Source of the DNA: Paraphysoderma sedebokerense
Taxonomy: Eukaryota > Blastocladiomycota > Physodermatomycetes > Physodermatales > Physodermataceae
DNA length: 28,168 bases
Direction of reading: 5' to 3'
NCBI GenBank assembly: GCA_025602915.1
Contig: JAHLJZ010000146.1
Span: forward strand, 1-28,168
Shown: piece after piece, positions 1 through 10,122 of the stretch
Layout of the letters: every line of letters begins with the position of its first letter
How positions within the stretch are numbered: position 1 is the first letter of the stretch
Translations under genes and position numbers: made by a program
Notes under the pieces: generated by a model
What the model was told of the DNA's origin: nothing
Database searches by the model: none
Seen by the model: the letters and a program-made list of their open reading frames with translations, nothing else

Positions 1-213
1 ACAAAACCCATACTCAAATTCAGCAAAGATATTCATTTATTCAAAATTCAAATCTCAACTCGAGAACCCAAAAGAAATCAACAAACAAAAAGACCATAAC
101 CCCCAAATTCCCAACAAAACCTCAAACCTCAGATCCCAAATCCCAAAACCAAGGACTCAAAAGAAACCAGAAGAAGAACGTTAACAAAGATATAAAAATA
201 AACATATACAAAC

Positions 214-289
214 CAACACCACCTCTTTTCCCCAAAAATTTGATCAATGGTGTATGTTTCCTCACGAATTGTGAAAACTGTGTCGACAT
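214..289 (-). CDS. kgd4: KGD4/MRPS36-like protein, first exon only (partial)
   Basis: Only the N-terminal exon is in the window; the gene continues past position 1. From the ATG at 289 the product begins MSTQFSQFV and then reads RKHTPLIKFLGKR. This HTPLI(K/R)F block, followed by basic residues, is the recognisable start of the KGD4/MRPS36/Ymr31 family, small mitochondrial proteins that tether the E3 subunit to the 2-oxoglutarate dehydrogenase core and were formerly called ribosomal subunits. After the GKR the frame turns into a hydrophobic, T-rich run, which I read as intron. The donor is uncertain: GTTTGT at 213 is favoured because the same hexamer is used in two other genes here, but GT at 222 is possible. 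An in-frame ATG at 301 could add four residues. The second exon is not seen. The call rests on one short motif. Confidence 0.55.
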
Positions 290-953
290 GGTCGAAGTCA
301 TTCCTCTCTCTTGAACTTTATAAATCCGTTCGAAAAAGGTAGTGCAGGACTGTACCGGATAACGAATGCCGATAGGAAAAGAAAGTTGGCAGAAGAGACG
401 GAGAGAGGGAGAGGGATAAAATTGATGGACGAGAGGGAACGAGTTGTGTGGCCACGGTCTGCGGGTGGGTAAACGCCAGATCAAATTAAAAAAAAAACTC
501 TCGTCGGATGAAGAGGTTTGGAATTTGGATGTGGCGGGTTGAAAAGTTGATTTTGTGTCGCCGCGAAGGGTAAATAAAATTCATCAAACGACACCTGAAA
601 ATTACAATACTATATTTTGTATTTGTATACTTATGTGAGTGAATTTAATGCAAGATTGTAGTTAAAGGTAAAAAGTGACAGCCTGCGCGAGGTATAGATA
701 TGTTGAAAATTGTTGAAGAGGAGAATGACGATTTTGATTATGTCGGGTTTATTGAAGGAGTTTGAAAAATCTATTTACACAGAAAGAAAGCTAAAACTTC
801 AAACGGATACAAAAGAAAGAGAAACTAGACGTTGATTTTCAAAATCACAAACGAGTCCGGCCATTACACTTCATCAAGATAAACAATATAGGAAGCCAAG
901 AAGCAAAGAGATGTGCTTAATAGGGTACTAACAACCACCAATGGAATCACCAT
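290..953. other. Intergenic: 5' side of kgd4-like gene and 3' side of ctr gene
   Basis: No gene seen. A TTTATAAA box on the minus strand at 317-324 lies just upstream of the kgd4-like start and could be its TATA element. The open frame reaching up to 484 is only an upstream extension of that exon and has no family signal. Confidence 0.5.
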
Positions 954-2284
954 TTAACATTGACACCCATCGGCCAAACTATCTTTATCGCCGACATTTT
1001 TCTTCAACCCCCCCGTCGAATCATTCAAACTATACGACCCAATTTTACCTCTCCCAAAGATCCATTGTCCGAGAAAACTACCGACCAAGACGCAAAGTAC
1101 CCAACCGACGTTATAACTCATGACGATCAACATGACGATGAAACCAAACATGACTTCGACGGTTGCCAGTAGACTTCTCAAAACGTGGAACTTTTCGCGA
1201 GACCACCATTGACGGATAGATTCGACGGTGGTGGTGGGTTGTTTGGAGAGTGATTTTGCGATTTCGACACGATCGGTGAAATAAGAGTTGAGTTTAATTC
1301 GGAGGGCTTGAATAGCGTAGTAGATTAGTGTGAATGCGACGATAAAGAAACAAACGAGGACGTAAACGGCTGTAGAACGGGGAACGAATTCACGGAACAA
1401 GAAAATATCGGCTTCGGATTGATGAAAGTACATTCTCATGGGTGGGAGGGCTTCCCAGTCACCCAAGACTGAATCGGTGGGCGTAGTGGTTGATGGGTTG
1501 GTACCGGTTGAAGTGGCAGCTGCGAGGGCTTCTCTTTGACACATTTCGGGCAAGACGTTGACAGAGTCGGGGTAGGCGGTACACATGCGAGCCCAGGTGC
1601 GACAGTTGGACATTTCGGGCATGGCGATACAGAGTTTAGAGTAGACTTGGAGGGAGGGGCAGTCGGATAAAGGAGATGCGGTTGTGACCGAGAAATTGGG
1701 TGGTTTGGGACACAATTCGCAACCAGGCTAAACATCCGACGAATCGATCAATCAGGAACAAATTAACAAAACAACAAACAGAAAAGTCATTATTAGCAAC
1801 TGGCTTTCTAAAAAAGGACTTGTACCAACAAAACACCCACAAAAATCAACAAAGTCAACTCAAAAAATCAACCTACCATACTATGACTTCCACAAATTCT
1901 AAACACATGGTCCTGCACTCTAGACGAATTCACCCACTCTGGCCAACTAGGGAACTCTGAACACTTTAACCCAGCGACGTTACACCCATTTGACGATGCG
2001 GTTGAAGATTTCCAATCGTTACAGACCGAGGCCGTGACATTGTCGATTGAGCAGAGAGAGTTGAGAATGGAGAGGGGGTGACAAAAGTTGCCGGATTGTT
2101 GTTTAGATTGGCAGAGTTGGTGGAGGTTGCAGGAGGCCAAGGGTTTGGAGGACGGGAGGTTACAGAATTCGGAGAGGGAGGTGAGGAGGGCGGGTTGGGT
2201 GGATTGGGCCGAGACTGCGGAGAGGAGGAGGGGGAGGATGAGAAGGAGGGAGAGTGAGAGAGAGGGTAAGAGTGGAGACCGCAT
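954..2284 (-). CDS. Ctr-family high-affinity copper transporter with Cys-rich extracellular head
   Basis: Two exons, 2284-1877 and 1727-954, with a 149-bp intron (GTAGGT...TTTAG, phase 0), give 393 aa. A clear signal peptide (about residues 1-26, Leu-rich, ending AVSAQ) is followed by about 210 residues with 16 cysteines, spanning both exons. The Ctr domain comes next: an MRMYF segment before TM1 (about 254-277), a basic loop, TM2 (about 325-343) carrying the MLIVM (MxxxM) copper motif, and TM3 (about 345-360) carrying GSFLG (GxxxG), the helix-packing motif of Ctr trimers. The tail ends CQC, like the Cys-x-Cys relay of other Ctr proteins. It should import Cu(I) at the plasma or vacuolar membrane as a trimer. 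The Cys-rich head is longer than the short Met-rich ectodomain of yeast Ctr1. Upstream lies an unusual GTTCAC motif cluster. Confidence 0.9.
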
Positions 2285-3367
2285 TCTTCAGTGATTGTGT
2301 GCTTTGTCTGTGTGTATGCGGTGGGGTGCAGAGTGTATGCGGGAATAAAGTAAAAAAAAATGCCGCAAATTAGAACAAGTGGAAATAATTGGGCAAGTAA
2401 GACTGGAGAGGGAAAATGCCAAATGCGGGATTTTTAAGCACCCGTTCACCCGTTCACTGCCTCCCTCTTGTGTTCACACTGTGTTCACCCATGATTGGCT
2501 GGTGAATGGGTGAACGGGTGGTCATTGGCTCACACTACAATCACGAGCAATCACGCCATTCACTCGTTGAGTTTGTTCACTCTGTGTTCACATGACTAAT
2601 CACTCATTCACCTCATCTGCACACGCGACGCACACTGATTCCACTGATCCACTCGAGTCCAAATACTTTACTTGACTAATAAAACACGCACCACATTACC
2701 TTACTCACCACACTAGCACAAATTGAATGCCCACCATTCATCACCATTGTGACAAATTAGTGAAGCATCTACTCAATGTGTCATCTTCCCTCTCGTGACG
2801 CATACCAGTCAAGCTAAATAAATACATCAAATCAACAGTTCAACACTCTGATTTAGTATTCGACAGGTCTAGTCATCATGTCGTGACAAAAATTGTTCTT
2901 TTTTCAATCCTTTATTTTTCATTTTTTAATGTTTCGCAATCATTTTTCGCCACTTATTAAACACTAAACACTATTTCGATATACTACAGTTATAAAATTT
3001 TGCGCCAAACTAATCCCAAATGGAATTTCCAAGCCTCTCGTTCCCCTTCCTTTTTTCCCTTTCCACCGTTTTTTGTCGCGCAAAAATTGAAATTATGTAA
3101 CAATATATGCGTCTATAACCATTGTAATGACTATACTAAAAAAAGAAGAAAAACGATGTAATGAATTAACTTTTTTTCCGTTTCCCATAATGAATGCCCA
3201 TGTGATATAAATATACAATGCCGATCAAAAAAAAAATTTCAAGGACAAAGGGGTTGAGCCGTTGAGGTGATGATGAATGAAGTAAGTGAAAAGCGTTTGT
3301 GCGTGTGACGGATGAAAAAAAAGAGTTTCTAGATGACGTGTGGAGATGGATGATGATGGGAGTTTTT
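2285..3367. other. Intergenic: ctr promoter and 3' flank of the phosphate transporter
   Basis: No coding region supported. The part near the ctr gene holds the GTTCAC cluster and inverted repeat listed separately. The rest (about 2600-3367) is AT-rich with T and A runs and shows no structure I can name. Confidence 0.5.
2439..2591. promoter_or_regulatory. GTTCAC/GTGAAC motif cluster with 19-bp inverted repeat
   Basis: Seven exact copies of GTTCAC (either strand) lie at 2444, 2452, 2472, 2483, 2510 (reverse), 2575 and 2586. Two arms, 2439-2457 and 2502-2520, are inverted repeats matching at 18 of 19 positions with a 44-base spacer. Two inverted CCAAT boxes (ATTGGCT) at 2494 and 2524 lie in or beside it. 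The cluster sits 155-307 bp upstream of the copper transporter start, so it is probably its upstream activating region. The motif does not resemble the Mac1 or Cuf1 copper sites known from yeasts. Confidence 0.55.
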
Positions 3368-5252
3368 TTATTTGTTGGGAGAGTAAATGGCAAAAGCGTA
3401 AATAGCACCAGCCAAACCACCGGCGGCGGGTAACGTCAATATCCAAGAAAAGAATGCCGTGAAAAGTGTTTTCCAATGTAACGCTTTTGTTGTTCCGTTG
3501 CAGAGACCGACGGCGGCAGTGGCACCAACTAAACAGTGTGTCGTGGAAACGGGAATACCAATCTTGGAGGCAGTCAATACTGTCAGCGAGGTACCAAGTT
3601 CCATAGAGAAACCACGGGTCGGAGAATGATAGGTAATATGGTTTCTAAAGGTAGGTGTAAAAAGAGAAAATAAGTCAACAGGAACACATCGACCGTCCGG
3701 GAATCAAAATCAAAGAATACAAACCCCAAACTCCTCATAACGTGATAACCATAAGTAATCAAACCAATATCAATAGCAAGACCGCCATAGGCCAAAATCC
3801 AAATAGGTACAGGCACCTTGTTGGCGCTTTCTGGCCAATCTCCGTTTTCGTAAATAAACCAGATGGTAGACAAGGGTCCGACAGCGTTGGCGACATCGTT
3901 TGAACCGTGAGCAAAAGAGGCACACATGGCAGTGAAAACTTGCAAGAAAGAATAGAGTTGTTCGGTGCGGGAATCATAACGAGGAGCAGCATCGTGAACT
4001 TCTTTTAAATCGTTAGCTTCAAAATTGACAACGTCGACATTGACACCCTTGGTAGCGGCGGCTTTGAATTTTCCAAATAAACTCTTTTTCTTGGGTTCTT
4101 CAACAACAACGGGAGCTTCTTCGTCGACAACTTTCTTTTCAAGATCAATTTCTTCATCGTTGCTAATGGTGCTGGAGGAAGCAGTGTTTGTACGTTGAGG
4201 GCGAGGTCCAACCCAAGGAACGTATAATAAATGCCAGACTCGGAGATCTTCTCCGTTTTCAATCTGTCGGGCGATCCAGGGACGGTAAAAGAAGTATGCC
4301 CACAATCCGACAAGAGCGGAGGCGCCAAAGGAAGATCCGAAAACGACTCCCAAGTCAATGCTCTTTGAGGTTTTACCAGATTTGAAGACAATGTAGAAAA
4401 TGTTGATGGCGAAAGTGATAAAGAAGTAGACAGGGATAGCTTTCTTGGCTCGTTCATAACTGTTGCCGCTGAGAAGGATGAGATATTTGGTTGAGAGGAA
4501 AATGGAGGCGGCGACGAGACCAGATACAACTGGAGAAATGACTGAAGAACGAATGCAGTGTGTTAGCCGACAAGAGTCCTACTTATTTACTGCTTTGGAC
4601 GAGTCGCAAGAAAATCAACTTACTCCATGAAGTGACTATGAAGGCGACACCTTTATCGGTATAACCCCATTTCAATGCATCACCACCAAAAGCGACAAGG
4701 ACAGTACCGGCAATCGCACCGACAATGGAGTGAGTCGTCGAGACGGGCCATCCTTTGGATGATGCAAAGATTGTCCAGACAGCAGACCCAATCAAGGCAC
4801 ACACCATAGCCAGCATGAGCACTGTGATCATCGGGGCAAAAAAAGGGCATACAATTGTCAGTTGATAATTCTTTAGAGGGGAGTACACTCTCTAGGAAAC
4901 CTTGTACACATACATTCTGGCTGTTTGGCAAAGACTGTGGCATTGACGATTCCTCTGACGGCTTCGGAAGTACCGGCGCCCAAGAGGAAAGCGCCCAAGA
5001 ATTCAGTAAAGACGGCAATGAGACAGGCTTGTTTCAAGGTCAAAGATCGGGAGCCGACTGAAGTAGCGAAGGAATTAGCGACATCGTTTGCACCGATACC
5101 GAAGGCGTCGGCAAACGCACTAGAAAAAAGAGAAGGTTCTGAGGGTGAGTGTCTCTGGTAAGAGTGCGGGGACCCAAGGGAGTGGGACAGTGGAACTACA
5201 CGTACACGATGAAGCCAATGACAGTGAGCCAGAGGTAATCGTGGGGCTGCAT
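3368..5252 (-). CDS. PHO89: PiT-family phosphate transporter (Pho89/Pho-4 type)
   Basis: Five exons (5252-5206, 5119-4914, 4821-4624, 4541-3725, 3644-3368), with introns of 80-92 bp, give 514 aa. The inverted-repeat PiT signature appears twice: GIGANDVANSFATSVGS near the N-terminus and HGSNDVANAVGPLSTIW in the C-terminal half. Both halves also contain PVSTTH segments (GWPVSTTHSIVGAI and GIPVSTTHCLVGAT), typical of this family of Na+- or H+-coupled phosphate symporters of the plasma membrane. The central hydrophilic loop is rich in Glu and Lys and could carry regulatory phosphorylation or ubiquitination. It is somewhat shorter than yeast Pho89 (574 aa). All four junctions restore family sequence, for example FIV|AFADAFG and SLG|NHITYHSP. 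The last intron uses a GTTTGT donor. Confidence 0.93.
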
Positions 5253-7111
5253 TGTAGTGAGTGAGGGGAATGAGGTGAGGGTGACGGAAGGGAAGGGATG
5301 AGGAGAGGGAGGGAGGGCAGGGTTCTTATGGGTTCTTGAATGAAAAAAAAAGAGGGAATGGAAATTTAGGCAAATGCAGCGTAAAAAGTGAAAAACGTTT
5401 TCTTGTTCAAAGGGAACACGTTTTGCAGTGACGCGTCCGACTCCAGCCAATCACATGAATCTGCCAAACAATCCATTTCACCTGAAATTGGCAACTGCGG
5501 CTATTTGCCTCATTCACTCCACTCGCCGGGATTCCCTACTGATTCCCTAATCCCCACTGATTCCCTTTCGCACAATGCGTTGCCTCCACGGTGAACCAAC
5601 TGCTGCACCACCGGTGAACCATCAGTGAACCACTTGTACCAAAGGATGCCTCACTCGAAACGTTTCTCTCCGCTCGGAAAGCAATAGGCATAATCCCCCC
5701 CACGCTCTCCTTGATGATGATGGGCAAAAAGCACATAAACCTGGATTTCTGAAAAATACTTGCCATCCACCTTGCCATCAGCTCACCATCCAACACGTTT
5801 TGGAACTGTTTGCATTGTCTCTTTTTCTCTCTCTCGAACCACTCTTTCGTAACACTTGAAACTGGAGTCTGGAGTCTGCACCTGAAATTTGGGACAGTGT
5901 GGCACACCGCAGAAACCGGAGATAATCTATGAAATCAGAATGGAAGATCAATCTCCGGATTCATCTGTTACCAGAAACCGGAGCATATGACGCAATGCAA
6001 AATAAACAGTGTTTTGCACAATAGTTAGAGTGACGTGGGTAGTTGTGGACTTGAATTCAAAGATTTTAATTCATAGACGCGATTCGTCATTCACTTAGCA
6101 TCAAATGGAAGCTCGAATACACTGTTGATAACACTATCATACACAAATATCCCTCTTGATCTTCAACATCACAGAACGTTTATCATGAAAGCATACAGAG
6201 ATCAGATCTAATATTCCATGTTGCGAGGTCACAGAAATGTTACCGTCGCCAGGACCCAAACGTTTGTCTGCCGAGTCGCCGACTGAGGTGATACAGTGGT
6301 GATACTTTTATTCACTTCCATATGGTACATTTAAGACATTGATTTAGCCGATATCCGAGATTCAATCGGTTTAAATTGCCAATATTGAATTTGCCCGGCG
6401 TAACGCCGTTTACAACGAGTCCGAGATTCCGAGGTGTTGTACTTGTCGCCCTTTTCTGATCCGAGTCTAGATATGAGTTGATATTAGATAGTTCCACAGA
6501 CAACGCGATGAGGGAAAAGTAAAAAAGAGTTCCAACCTCTCGATTCCGTGGTGGGCTTAAAAGACAGAGGGACTTCAATCGTGGGGTTCAAGATACACAA
6601 GGAGTGTCTTGTCAATTTTGTACTTTCTATTGTCTATCGATCTTTTATGAAAGGATCGAAATGCTATCATTTGAAAATATCGGGGGAGCCACTTAAATCC
6701 ATTAGATTGACAATGGTCTTGTGCATTTTAGAGAATTGCGTCAAAGTTGCCAATCCATGCTATGGCTATATAGACAGGGCTTTGTATTTAGTTGCACGGA
6801 TTCAAATGGTTGCGTCCATGTAATATCTATGCGGAAAGGCCTGAGCAATTCCAAGTTGATTTTTCCGGTAACTTGAATATAAATTGTATCACCATTACTA
6901 CTATTTTAATTTCATGCCCTGTCTTGAATCACAGAGAGTAAGAAATTTAAAAAACCGATTAGATTTATATATTGATTATAAGAAAGCGTTCCCTATGAAT
7001 GTTCGGTTCGCCTGGCTCTGTTCAAACTCCCTCTACCGTCCGTCGTAGTCTCATCACTGATACTGCCGATACCTTAACTTATATACATACCCTTTAATAT
7101 ACACTCCAACG
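5253..7111. other. Intergenic between divergent PHO89 and SEC6
   Basis: No gene supported over 1.86 kb. Short frames here (for example 5536-5907 minus and 6548-6823 plus) have no family signal or plausible start. A short repeat array near 5528-5632 is listed separately. The 11-mer AGAAACCGGAG occurs twice near 5912 and 5974. The rest shows nothing I can name. Confidence 0.5.
5528..5632. repeat. Short direct repeats in the PHO89 promoter
   Basis: ACTGATTCCCT occurs at 5538-5548 and 5556-5566, with a third partial copy (GATTCCCT-like) at 5530-5537. GTGAACCA then occurs three times (5591, 5615, 5625). The array lies about 280-380 bp upstream of the phosphate transporter start. The GTGAAC core equals the motif clustered upstream of the copper transporter. 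Confidence 0.45.
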
Positions 7112-9620
7112 ATGCTGCGAAAACCCCCAGCACCGACATCCACAACCTCCACCCCTCCACCCCGTCGCACACCCGCAACCGCCATCGCAGAAGCCTCAGA
7201 CCTCGCCATCGCCAGACTCGTCGACCTCTTCAAACACCCCGACGATTTAAACGTCAAACTAGACACTCTCAAGAAGAAATTCACGGAAGAAAAAAATTCA
7301 ATCGATGCTCAATTAAAAGCCGGGACGCAAACGCAGTTGGACGATTGTCAGAATGGGTTGAACAACCTCGTCAACACAAAGACAGAGTTGGACGTGATCA
7401 GGAAAAACTTTACAACGATTGATTCCCTGAGTAAAAGTAGTTTGAATATGATTCCTGGATTTTCAAAAATTAAATTGGTATGTTTTCACTGGCTTTGTGG
7501 GAGGGTTTACTGTACATTTGGTTTTGTCTAGAATCAGGAAACTAGACACGCAGTTTTGTTTGGGAAATATGTATCTATTTTCCGCTCAACAGTATTAACA
7601 TCTTCAATTTGATATTCTATTATTCAACCACTCAACAAAGGTCTCACGAGCTCACCAAAATTTTGTGCGAACAAGAGAAACGGTCATCAAGTTCCAAGAA
7701 TTGAACGACCGTGTCGAAAAGTTACGTTCCACGCTCGAAGTCCACCGAAAAGACCTTCTCGGACCGGCAGAAGACATATTATTTATGCACTACGAGTTAT
7801 CTAGACTCGAAGAATTCCGAGACAGCACGATGAGTCAAGTTCGGAATTCCAACGACGACGTCGTGAATACGCTTCGTGTGTATTTTCGACGACTGGATGA
7901 ACTCTCTGATCGGTTCACCAAGTACATTTGGGATCTGGCTAATCACACGTTGGATTTGTTGCGGAATAATCAAGGGTCAGTGTTAGTCAGGCTTGTAAAA
8001 ATTATCGAGTTCGAAGAAAAAGCAGACGAAGTCGCCCATGCCGCTGATCAAGCTAGAAATAGTAACCCCGAGTTGGCAGAGTTGGCGGATAAAAACGGTA
8101 GTAGAATCAAACTGTTGCAAGGTAGTCCAAGACTGATAAAGAGTTACCGAAGTCAATTTTTTGATGTGTTGCATGAAAGTATCACGGAACGAATAGAGGG
8201 TTTGTTCCCTCAATTTAAGAGCGATATTCCAAAGTTACTCCAAGAAGTTCGGAGTCTTGTTCTCGAAGATTTAACCCTCGTTTATGACGAACTCGTACCC
8301 CGGTTTCCCAAGAAATACAAAATTTTCCCATTCTACGTCCTCGAATATCATCGCCATGTGTACGATTTATTAAACAAATCTATCCTAGAGAATTTGGAAA
8401 CCGGAACTATTCTTCATATTCTGCGATGGACAAGAGACTATTATGAAGATATGAATAAAAAGTTGGGTATCACGGAAGAACTATTGGAACCAAAATTATT
8501 AGACGGTCAAGAACAAGTGTTGGTGGATGATTATCTTAAATTGATCAAACAGAAATTAGACGAGTGGATGACCAATTTGTTAGCCGCCGAAACCAAAGAT
8601 TTTCGAAACAGAGAAAATCCACCAGAATCCGATTCCAACGGTATCTACGCACTCTCGGCTCCCGTCATTATGTTCAACATGATCAACCAACAAATCGATG
8701 TGGCGGCTGAATCATCGCGAGGGAGGCTACTCTTTGATGTTGTTGTAGAATGTCAAAAGATATTGGAAGTGTATCAAAAACATATGACCGAGGTGTTGAA
8801 TTCTGAATACGGAAAGTATATTTCCGATCGAGACCACTGTCCCGGCGGTATAATCGAGTACACGGTCGCTTTGGCGAACGATAACCTTCAATGTTCCGAG
8901 TTTACGGAAGCGTTGATAAAACGAATGGACAATGAAGCAGACACGTATTATCGACCTCAAATTTCCAACGAGTTGAACCGCTCTTTAGATGGGTTTATGA
9001 AACTCGCTAAACACGCTTGTACCGTTTTAACCGATTTCTTTTTCAACGACGTGAAACCCGCTTTTAACGCCTTTTACACCAACTCTTGGTACGAGAATGA
9101 TCTCATGCAAGATATCATCGCTACATTAAACGATTACTTTACCGACTACCAATCCCATTTACAAGAATATTTATTCTCAAAAGTCACCACGGACGTGATG
9201 GACAGATTTTTAGTTTCCTACATTGAAGCCTTCCGCAACAAAAGCAGCAGTGGGGCTAAATTTCGTATCCCGATATGCTACGATAAAATGAAAAAACAAC
9301 TCAACGACGTGATTTCTTTCTTTTCAATCTACAAGTCTCCAAAACGAGTAGAAAAACATTTCGACATCATCGATAAACTCGTCACTTTTATTTGTTCCTC
9401 CAAGAAAATGGCGTTCCTGGATTTCTATGCCCTTTGGAAATGTTATAACGATGTACCCTTGAATTTTATTGAAGAGGTATTGGTCAAACGAGACGATATG
9501 GAGAAAAATAGTTTGAGAGAGATTATGGAGAGTATTAAGAATAAAGCGAAAGAGGGTAGTCCACCGGAAAGTCAAAAGAGCGTGTTTACAAAGATGATTG
9601 AGTCGGGTGCTAAATTCTAG
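7112..9620 (+). CDS. SEC6: Exocyst complex subunit Sec6
   Basis: Two exons, 7112-7477 and 7641-9620, separated by a 163-bp intron (GTATGT...AAAG), give 781 aa, close to yeast Sec6 (805 aa). The exon junction reads KIKL|VSRAHQNF, matching the conserved family block in which an N-terminal coiled coil runs into the VS..HQNF segment. The N-terminal 50 residues are Pro/Thr-rich and poorly conserved. The remainder is a long helical protein with the Sec6 CATCHR-type body. Sec6 is an essential part of the octameric exocyst that tethers secretory vesicles to the plasma membrane at sites of polarised growth and interacts with the SNARE Sec9. The start is the first in-frame ATG. No regulatory signal is obvious. 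Confidence 0.92.
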
Positions 9621-10122
9621 GGCGAAGGAATCTCTGACAAAGGCGAATCCTTTTGATTCTTTTGGTTTCGACCTGCTTGTATTTATACATTCTATATATA
9701 AATTTTCTTGTTTAAAACTGTAAATGAATTGTGTGCGTCAAGTTTGGTGTTACATGAAGTATTACTACTCTCGATCCGTTGATTTCTATAATCAATGTAT
9801 TCCGTGCGACCATTCACTGTGATTTTAGAATCAATTTTAGAAACAATTTTTTAGAGATGTTCGGAAATGAGACCCTGGTGAGTGGTGACTGCTATTGTGT
9901 ATCCGGTGATCATTTAAACTCGAAATTTCCGATCCAAAATCAAAGAAGTTCAAGTTCGAGGTTTTGTTCTGTTTTGGCGGGACTTTTAAACTGCCATTTG
10001 ACTTCATGTTTTTATACGCTTATGTAACACATTCAATCAACGAAATAAGGGGGGAAATATAAAAAGAGGCAACTAAATTATTTAAGAATCTAAATCAAAT
10101 CATTCAATCTGTAAACCCTACG
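9621..10122. other. Intergenic between SEC6 and the FIST-domain gene
   Basis: A 502-bp tandem spacer. TATAAAAA at 10058-10065, 58 bp before the next start codon, is a credible TATA box for the FIST gene. The 82-codon frame at 9779 has no ATG-led family signal and I treat it as spurious. Confidence 0.5.

Noticed and set aside
5536-5907. 123-codon minus-strand frame upstream of PHO89
   Set aside because: It crosses the short promoter repeats, has no family motif, and its composition looks like intergenic DNA.
6548-6823. 91-codon plus-strand frame in the PHO89-SEC6 spacer
   Set aside because: No ATG-led conserved motif and no intron-linked neighbours; expected by chance in 1.8 kb of AT-rich DNA.
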